Shown here in pieces: positions 59,479-64,000 of a stretch of 64,000 nt of DNA (positions are counted from its first letter, which is position 1; every line of letters begins with the position of its first letter). Below the pieces are notes generated by a model, which was given only the letters and a program-made list of their open reading frames with translations, was not told the DNA's origin and searched no databases. The position numbers were made by a program, and so were the translations under genes. This DNA comes from CADCTP01 sp963849885 (GTDB lineage: Bacteria; Actinomycetota; Actinomycetes; Mycobacteriales; CADCTP01): contig CAWKIV010000012.1 of the NCBI GenBank assembly GCA_963849885.1, positions 1-64,000 of the forward strand, read 5' to 3'.

Positions 59479-59922
59479 ATGGCACCCGGAACGGACTTCG
59501 AGCGCACCCTGCGCGAGGTGGGTCTCCGGGTGACCCGGCCCCGGCTCGCGGTGCTGTCCGCGGTGGGCGCCCACCCGCACGCCGACACCGAGTCGATCAT
59601 CGGCCTGGTCCGGCACGATCTCGGGGTCGTGTCCCACCAGGCCGTCTACGACGTGTTGCGCGCGCTGACCGGGGCCGGCCTGCTGCGGCGCTTCCAGCCG
59701 ATGGGCTCGGTCGCCCGCTACGAGCTCCAGTCGGGCGACAACCACCACCACGTCGTCTGCCGGGCGTGCGGAGCCATCGCCGACGTCGACTGCGCGGTCG
59801 GCTACGCCCCCTGCCTGACCGCCCCGGACGACTCGGGCTACCAGGTCGGCGAGGCCGAGGTCATCTACTGGGGGCGGTGTCCCGGCTGCGTCGCCGCGGA
59901 CCACCCCGGGCCGGCCGGCTGA
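59479..59922 (+). CDS. furA: Fur-family repressor FurA, regulator of katG
   Basis: 147 residues. Winged helix LREVGLRVTRPRLAVLSAVGAHPHADTESI, HQAVYDVLRALTGAGLLRRF; dimer/metal domain SGDNHHHVVCRACGAIADVDC and GRCPGC. Two CxxC pairs form the structural zinc site, and His-rich NHHHVV supplies regulatory-metal ligands. It senses peroxide or iron and represses katG. The gene precedes katG by 56 bases on the same strand, the normal actinobacterial order. ATG 59479 is preferred; a GTG one codon earlier is also open. Confidence 0.9.
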   Translation: MAPGTDFERTLREVGLRVTRPRLAVLSAVGAHPHADTESIIGLVRHDLGVVSHQAVYDVLRALTGAGLLRRFQPMGSVARYELQSGDNHHHVVCRACGAIADVDCAVGYAPCLTAPDDSGYQVGEAEVIYWGRCPGCVAADHPGPAG

Positions 59923-59978
59923 TCCCCATCCCCGACCACCGACGTACGACCCGACCCGCGAGACAGGAGAAGGACCGA

Positions 59979-62141
59979 GTGTCTGAGAGCGAGAACCCGG
60001 CAATTGCCTCCCCCACCCCGGCACCGCAGCGGCCCCGGACCAACCAGGACTGGTGGCCCAACCAGCTCGACCTGCAGGTCCTGCACCAGCACTCGCCGCG
60101 GTCCAACCCGCTGGGCGAGGGCTTCAGCTACCCGGAGCAGTTCGCGCGCCTGGACGTCGAGGCGCTGAAGCGGGACGTCATGGAGGTCATGACGACCTCG
60201 CAGGACTGGTGGCCGGCCGACTTCGGCCACTACGGCCCGCTGTTCATCCGGATGAGCTGGCACGCCGCCGGCACGTACCGGATCGAGGACGGCCGCGGGG
60301 GCGGCGGCAGCGGCCAGCAGCGTTTCGCTCCGCTCAACAGCTGGCCGGACAACGCCAACCTGGACAAGGCGCGCCGGCTGCTCTGGCCGGTCAAGCAGAA
60401 GTACGGCCAGCAGATCTCCTGGGCCGACCTGCTGGTCTTCGCCGGCAACTGCGCGCTGGAGTCGATGGGCTTCGAGACCTTCGGGTTCGGCTTCGGGCGC
60501 GCGGACGTCTGGGAGCCGGAGGAGGTCTTCTGGGGTCCCGAGGACACCTGGCTCGGCGACGAGCGCTACGGCGGCGACCGCGACCTCGCCGGCTCGCTCG
60601 GCGCCGTCCAGATGGGCCTGATCTACGTGAACCCGGAGGGTCCCAACGGCGAGCCCGACCCGCTGAAGGCGGCGCGGGACATCCGCGAGACCTTCCGCCG
60701 GATGGCCATGAACGACGAGGAGACGGTCGCGCTCATCGCCGGCGGCCACAGCTTCGGCAAGACCCACGGCGCGGCGTCCGGCGACTACGTCGGCCCCGAG
60801 CCGGAGGCCTGCCCGGTCAGCGGCATGGGCCTGGGCTGGCAGAACACCTACGGCACCGGCAAGGGCCCGGACACCATCACCAGCGGCCTCGAAGTCACCT
60901 GGACCGTCACGCCGACCCGGTGGAGCAACAGCTTCTTCGAGAACCTCTTCCGGTACGAGTGGGAGCTCAGCAAGAGCCCCGCCGGCGCCCACCAGTGGGT
61001 GGCCAAGGACGCCGAGGAGACCGTGCCCGACGCGCACGACCCGGCCAAGCGGCACCGCCCGACGATGCTCACCACCGACCTCGCGCTGCGCGTGGACCCG
61101 ACGTACGGGCCGATCTCCCGGCGCTTCCTGGAGAGTCCGGACGAGTTCGCGCTGGCCTTCGCCAAGGCCTGGTACAAGCTGCTGCACCGCGACATGGGGC
61201 CGGTCACGCGCTACCTCGGCCCGTGGGTGCCGGAGCCGCAGCTGTGGCAGGACCCCGTGCCCGCGGTCGACCACGACCTGGTCGGCGAGGCCGACATCGC
61301 CGCCCTCAAGGCGAAGATCCTCGAGTCCGGGCTGTCCCCCGCCCAGCTGGTGGCCACCGCGTGGGCGTCGGCGGCGAGCTTCCGCGGCACCGACATGCGC
61401 GGCGGCGCCAACGGGGCCCGCATCCGCCTGGAGCCGCAGCGGAGCTGGGAGGTCAACTCCGGCGTCGCCCCCGTGCTGGAGACCCTGGAGCGGATCCAGC
61501 AGGACTTCACCGCCGGCGGCGCCCGGATCTCGCTGGCCGACCTGATCGTGCTGGCCGGCTGCGCCGGCGTCGAGCAGGCCGCGCGGGACGCCGGGCACGA
61601 CGTCACGGTCCCGTTCACGCCGGGGCGTGCGGACGCCACGCAGGAGCAGACCGACGTGGAGTCGTTCGCGGTGCTGGAGCCGGTCGCCGACGGCTTCCGC
61701 AACTGGGCGCGGGCCGGCGACAAGCTGTCGCCGGAGATGCGGCTGCTGGACCGGGCCAACCTGCTCACGCTGACCGCCCCGGAGCTGACCGTCCTCCTCG
61801 GCGGCCTGCGCGCCATCAACATCAACGCCGGCCGCGACGACCACGGCGTCCTCACCGACCGCCCCGGCGCGCTGACCAACGACTTCTTCGTCAACCTGCT
61901 CGACGGCGGCACGGAGTGGAAGCCCGCGGAGACCGCCGAGAACGTCTTCGAGGGCCGGGACCGCGACTCCGGCAAGGTGAAGTGGACCGCGACCGCGGTC
62001 GACCTCGTCTTCGGCTCCCACTCCCAGCTCCGCGCGATCGCCGAGGTCTATGCCTCCGCGGACGCGAAGGAGAAGTTCGTCCGGGACTTCGTCGCGGCGT
62101 GGGACAAGGTCATGACGCTGGACCGCTTCGACCTCAGCTGA
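59979..62141 (+). CDS. katG: Catalase-peroxidase KatG
   Basis: 720 residues, GTG 59979 with AGGAGAAGGA upstream. Active-site IRMSWHAAGTYRIEDGRGG gives distal Arg, Trp and His; GLIYVNPEGPNGEPD gives the Tyr, and RMAMNDEETVALIAGGHSFGKTHGA the Met of the Trp-Tyr-Met adduct and the proximal haem His. The second, haem-free domain follows from about residue 420. It breaks down hydrogen peroxide, a useful partner for an island full of flavin enzymes and P450s, though furA-katG is also a housekeeping pair in this group. Complete, no defects seen. Confidence 0.95.
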   Translation: MSESENPAIASPTPAPQRPRTNQDWWPNQLDLQVLHQHSPRSNPLGEGFSYPEQFARLDVEALKRDVMEVMTTSQDWWPADFGHYGPLFIRMSWHAAGTYRIEDGRGGGGSGQQRFAPLNSWPDNANLDKARRLLWPVKQKYGQQISWADLLVFAGNCALESMGFETFGFGFGRADVWEPEEVFWGPEDTWLGDERYGGDRDLAGSLGAVQMGLIYVNPEGPNGEPDPLKAARDIRETFRRMAMNDEETVALIAGGHSFGKTHGAASGDYVGPEPEACPVSGMGLGWQNTYGTGKGPDTITSGLEVTWTVTPTRWSNSFFENLFRYEWELSKSPAGAHQWVAKDAEETVPDAHDPAKRHRPTMLTTDLALRVDPTYGPISRRFLESPDEFALAFAKAWYKLLHRDMGPVTRYLGPWVPEPQLWQDPVPAVDHDLVGEADIAALKAKILESGLSPAQLVATAWASAASFRGTDMRGGANGARIRLEPQRSWEVNSGVAPVLETLERIQQDFTAGGARISLADLIVLAGCAGVEQAARDAGHDVTVPFTPGRADATQEQTDVESFAVLEPVADGFRNWARAGDKLSPEMRLLDRANLLTLTAPELTVLLGGLRAININAGRDDHGVLTDRPGALTNDFFVNLLDGGTEWKPAETAENVFEGRDRDSGKVKWTATAVDLVFGSHSQLRAIAEVYASADAKEKFVRDFVAAWDKVMTLDRFDLS

Positions 62142-62243
62142 TCCGCTGGGTGTCCGGGCCGGCCGGTGCGGCCGGCCCGGACACCGCGGACACCGGACGC
62201 CGGTCCAAGCCCCCGTACGCCGTCCCGGTAGCCTGGGCACGCC

Positions 62244-62316
62244 GCCCTCATCGTCTAGTGGCCCAGGACGCCGCCCTTTCAAGGCGGTAGCACGGGTTCG
62301 AATCCCGTTGGGGGCA
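62244..62316 (+). tRNA. tRNA-Glu (TTC)
   Basis: 73 bases. Acceptor GCCCTCA pairs with TGGGGGC (one T-G); the D arm TCGTCTAGTGGCCCAGGA, anticodon loop CTTTCAA (anticodon TTC) and T arm CGGGTTCGAATCCCG are all typical. CCA is not encoded. Sequence right of it changes character, so it may be another insertion point. Confidence 0.94.
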
Positions 62317-62366
62317 CTCGGAGGCCACGGCACCCCATCTGAGCTGGAATTTCGGCGCGATCGGCG

Positions 62367-62390
62367 AGCACGGGTTCGTTTCCGGCGGGG
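62367..62390 (+). repeat. Imperfect repeat of the tRNA-Glu 3' end
   Basis: AGCACGGGTTCG is identical to 62289-62300 of the tRNA; the next bases (TTTCCGGCGGGG) match the tRNA 3' end only partly. Possible att remnant, or a chance T-arm resemblance. Confidence 0.35.
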
Positions 62391-62456
62391 CCGCCTGATC
62401 TCACCTCTCCGCCTGCCCGCTCAGGGTCACCGCGACGAACCACCTACCTCAAGTGC

Positions 62457-62846
62457 TCAGGCAAGCGCCGGAGGTCGCGTCCGCTCACCGAGGGGCCGTG
62501 CCGGCTGATGCGCCTGGGTCCGCGGTCGTGCTGGAGACCATGCGGACGCGTCCAGCGCAGGCGCAGCGAGCCGGATGTCACCGTCGCCGAGCTGCGCGAA
62601 TCCCTCCTGCACACCCTTGGCAATCTCGCGCTCACTGCGCTCAACGGGCCGCCCGCCCCACCCGTTCGACAGGAAGAAGGCGATCCTCCGGGCCAGCGCT
62701 TCGGCATCGTCGAGGGGGAAGGCGGCGTCCTTGATGTTGGAGAGGAGCCGCAGGGCGATCCGGCGCCGAAGGACATCACGCGCCCGCTGGCGTCGGTAAC
62801 TCGGGTCGACCTGTCGGTTGGCGAGACGCAATATGCCTGGCGACAC
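62457..62846 (-). CDS. Hypothetical protein
   Basis: 129 residues at most, from ATG 62846, which lies inside the end of the flavin monooxygenase gene (71-base overlap). The middle reads like a real helical protein (DVLRRRIALRLLSNIKDAAFPLDDAEALARRIAFFL then GRPVERSEREIAKGVQEGFAQLGDGDIRLAA). The last 35 residues are Pro/Arg-rich and doubtful. No family recognised; no signal peptide or membrane segment. It could be a remnant of a larger gene or a small partner co-transcribed with the monooxygenase. Confidence 0.45.
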   Translation of the reverse strand: MSPGILRLANRQVDPSYRRQRARDVLRRRIALRLLSNIKDAAFPLDDAEALARRIAFFLSNGWGGRPVERSEREIAKGVQEGFAQLGDGDIRLAAPALDASAWSPARPRTQAHQPARPLGERTRPPALA

Positions 62847-63909
62847 GCTCGGCGTCCCTTCCGACCCCCCCGATCAGCACTGAGGACAACGCGTACAGGA
62901 AGTACATCCCGACGAAGTACAGACCAGGCTCAGATTCCACGACCCCGCGGTCGTGCACCGGGTCCCCATCTTCGTTGAAGATTGGAACATCGATCCACGT
63001 GAGATCCGGTGCGAATCCGGTGCACCAGATCACGTTCGCCACGTCGAGGACCCGTCCGTCCTCCAGTGCCGGTGAGCCGTCGAGGACGCCCGCCGTCCTC
63101 GGCACGAGTTCGACCCCCGCGGCGGTGAGGTCCTTCCGCCTGACGCGCGCGAGGGGGATGCCTCTCGATCGGAACATCCGTTGCACCTTCCGGCCGACGG
63201 GCGTCCTCACCGTCAGGACGTGCATGGCCACGAACCACATCAGGGGGGTGACCAGCCTGTCCGGCCCAGTACCGGGGCGGACCGGCTCCCGCCCGGTGTC
63301 CCTCCCCGACAGCCAGGTCCGATGACGGCGGGACGCCTCCAATGCGATCTCGGCCCCCGAGTTGCCGGCACCCACGACGAGGGCGCCGCCCTCCCGCAGC
63401 TGGGACGGATTCCGGTACTCGCTCGAATGCATCTGCACCATCGCCGGATCGAGCTCCGGCGCGAACACCGGGACCCGGGGGTTGTGATATGCGCCCGGGG
63501 CCACCACCACGTTGTCGGCCTCGAACCGGCGGTCGGCGGAGGTCACCACGAACCGGTCACCGAATCTGGCGAGCCCGTCCACCCGGACGCCGGTTCGAAC
63601 GGGAAGATCGAAGCGGGCCGCGTAGGCCGCCAGGTAGTCGGCCACCTCGTCCTTCGTGGGGAACGAGGACGCCGGCGCGGGGAACGGCATGCCCGGCAGC
63701 CCATCGAGGCGAGCCGGGGTGAACACTCGGAGCGAGTCCCAGCGCTTACGCCAGGAGTCGCCGATCCGCTCGTTCGCGTCCAGGATCACGAAGGGTCGAC
63801 CTTGCCTCATCAGGTGGTAGCCGACGGCCAGGCCGGACTGGCCCCCACCGATGACGATGGTCTCGATTGGCTCTGGGGTCCCGCTCACCTCGCCCACCTG
63901 ACCAGTCAT
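62776..63909 (-). CDS. Flavin-containing monooxygenase / NAD(P)-binding oxidoreductase
   Basis: 377 residues. FAD motif TIVIGGGQSGLAVGYHLMRQGRPFVILDANERIGDSWRKRWDSLRVFTPARL, NADP motif GALVVGAGNSGAEIALEASR, and the C-terminal DVANVIWCTGFAPDLTWID with GLYFVGMYFLYALSSVLIGGVGRDA. It oxygenates a heteroatom or ketone, or serves as a thioredoxin-reductase-like oxidoreductase. ATG 63909 overlaps the stop of an upstream gene (ATGA). Codon usage is slightly less extreme in GC than in the main island. The substrate is unknown. Confidence 0.82.
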   Translation of the reverse strand: MTGQVGEVSGTPEPIETIVIGGGQSGLAVGYHLMRQGRPFVILDANERIGDSWRKRWDSLRVFTPARLDGLPGMPFPAPASSFPTKDEVADYLAAYAARFDLPVRTGVRVDGLARFGDRFVVTSADRRFEADNVVVAPGAYHNPRVPVFAPELDPAMVQMHSSEYRNPSQLREGGALVVGAGNSGAEIALEASRRHRTWLSGRDTGREPVRPGTGPDRLVTPLMWFVAMHVLTVRTPVGRKVQRMFRSRGIPLARVRRKDLTAAGVELVPRTAGVLDGSPALEDGRVLDVANVIWCTGFAPDLTWIDVPIFNEDGDPVHDRGVVESEPGLYFVGMYFLYALSSVLIGGVGRDAERVARHIASRQPTGRPELPTPAGA

Positions 63910-64000
63910 AATTTCCCTCCGCCGCTTCCGAGCGCGGTGCGCAGCGCTTCCAGGAATGCTGCCGGGTGCTCGACGGCGGGATCATCGCGGGCGTTCTCGA
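63906..64000 (-). CDS. C-terminal end of an unidentified gene (truncated by the window)
   Basis: The last 31 codons are visible, ending DPAVEHPAAFLEALRTALGSGGGKL then stop at 63906, coupled to the monooxygenase by ATGA. The HPAAFLEALRTAL helix is like the end of an alpha/beta hydrolase, but this is too little to be sure. Confidence 0.5.
   Translation of the reverse strand, partial: ENARDDPAVEHPAAFLEALRTALGSGGGKL

Overview
The window is very GC-rich DNA with GTG starts, 1-4 base stop/start overlaps and actinobacterial protein families throughout. It fits an actinomycete; nothing seen fixes the genus.

Layout. (1) 1-8.4 kb is a decayed stretch. Fragments of a CorA-type transporter, a TIM-barrel isomerase, a large P-loop ATPase, an FAD oxidoreductase, a GMC oxidoreductase and a tyrosine integrase are all recognisable, and all are interrupted by frameshifts. 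It ends at an integrase lying beside the 3' end of a tRNA-Lys gene (8477-8549), so it looks like the right end of an integrated element. (2) 8.6-58.5 kb is one long, almost entirely intact catabolic island made of short divergent and convergent operons. It holds two acyl-CoA synthetases, two family III CoA-transferases/racemases, three acyl-CoA dehydrogenases, four MaoC/hot-dog hydratases, two crotonases, a thiolase, a citramalyl-CoA-lyase-like protein and an aldehyde dehydrogenase. It also holds eight SDR dehydrogenases, three luciferase-like (LLM) flavin enzymes, three P450s (one frameshifted) with a ferredoxin and ferredoxin reductase, and a 2,4-dienoyl-CoA-reductase-like flavoenzyme. VOC, NTF2-like, PPOX and amidohydrolase proteins complete it, with a complete Liv-type ABC importer and one FadR-type regulator. 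(3) 58.7-62.1 kb has a small secreted protein and a furA-katG oxidative stress pair. (4) A tRNA-Glu gene (62244-62316) is followed by a short hypothetical gene, a flavin monooxygenase and the end of one more gene.

How the genes may work together (inference). The ABC importer brings in a small acid. P450s, LLM and flavin enzymes oxidise it, acyl-CoA synthetases or CoA-transferases activate it, and dehydrogenase/hydratase/SDR/thiolase sets plus an aldol-type lyase shorten it. The gene set resembles degradation of a cyclic, branched or terpenoid/steroid-like acid, but the substrate cannot be named from sequence.

Regulation. The divergent promoters are AT-rich islands that repeatedly carry a TWWCCAT element. 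One 17-base version is shared, with a single mismatch, by promoters 43 kb apart, and an identical 13-mer occurs at two others. This points to a single regulon, plausibly run by the FadR-type protein at 15895-16635. At least two genes (33845 and 36107) look leaderless.
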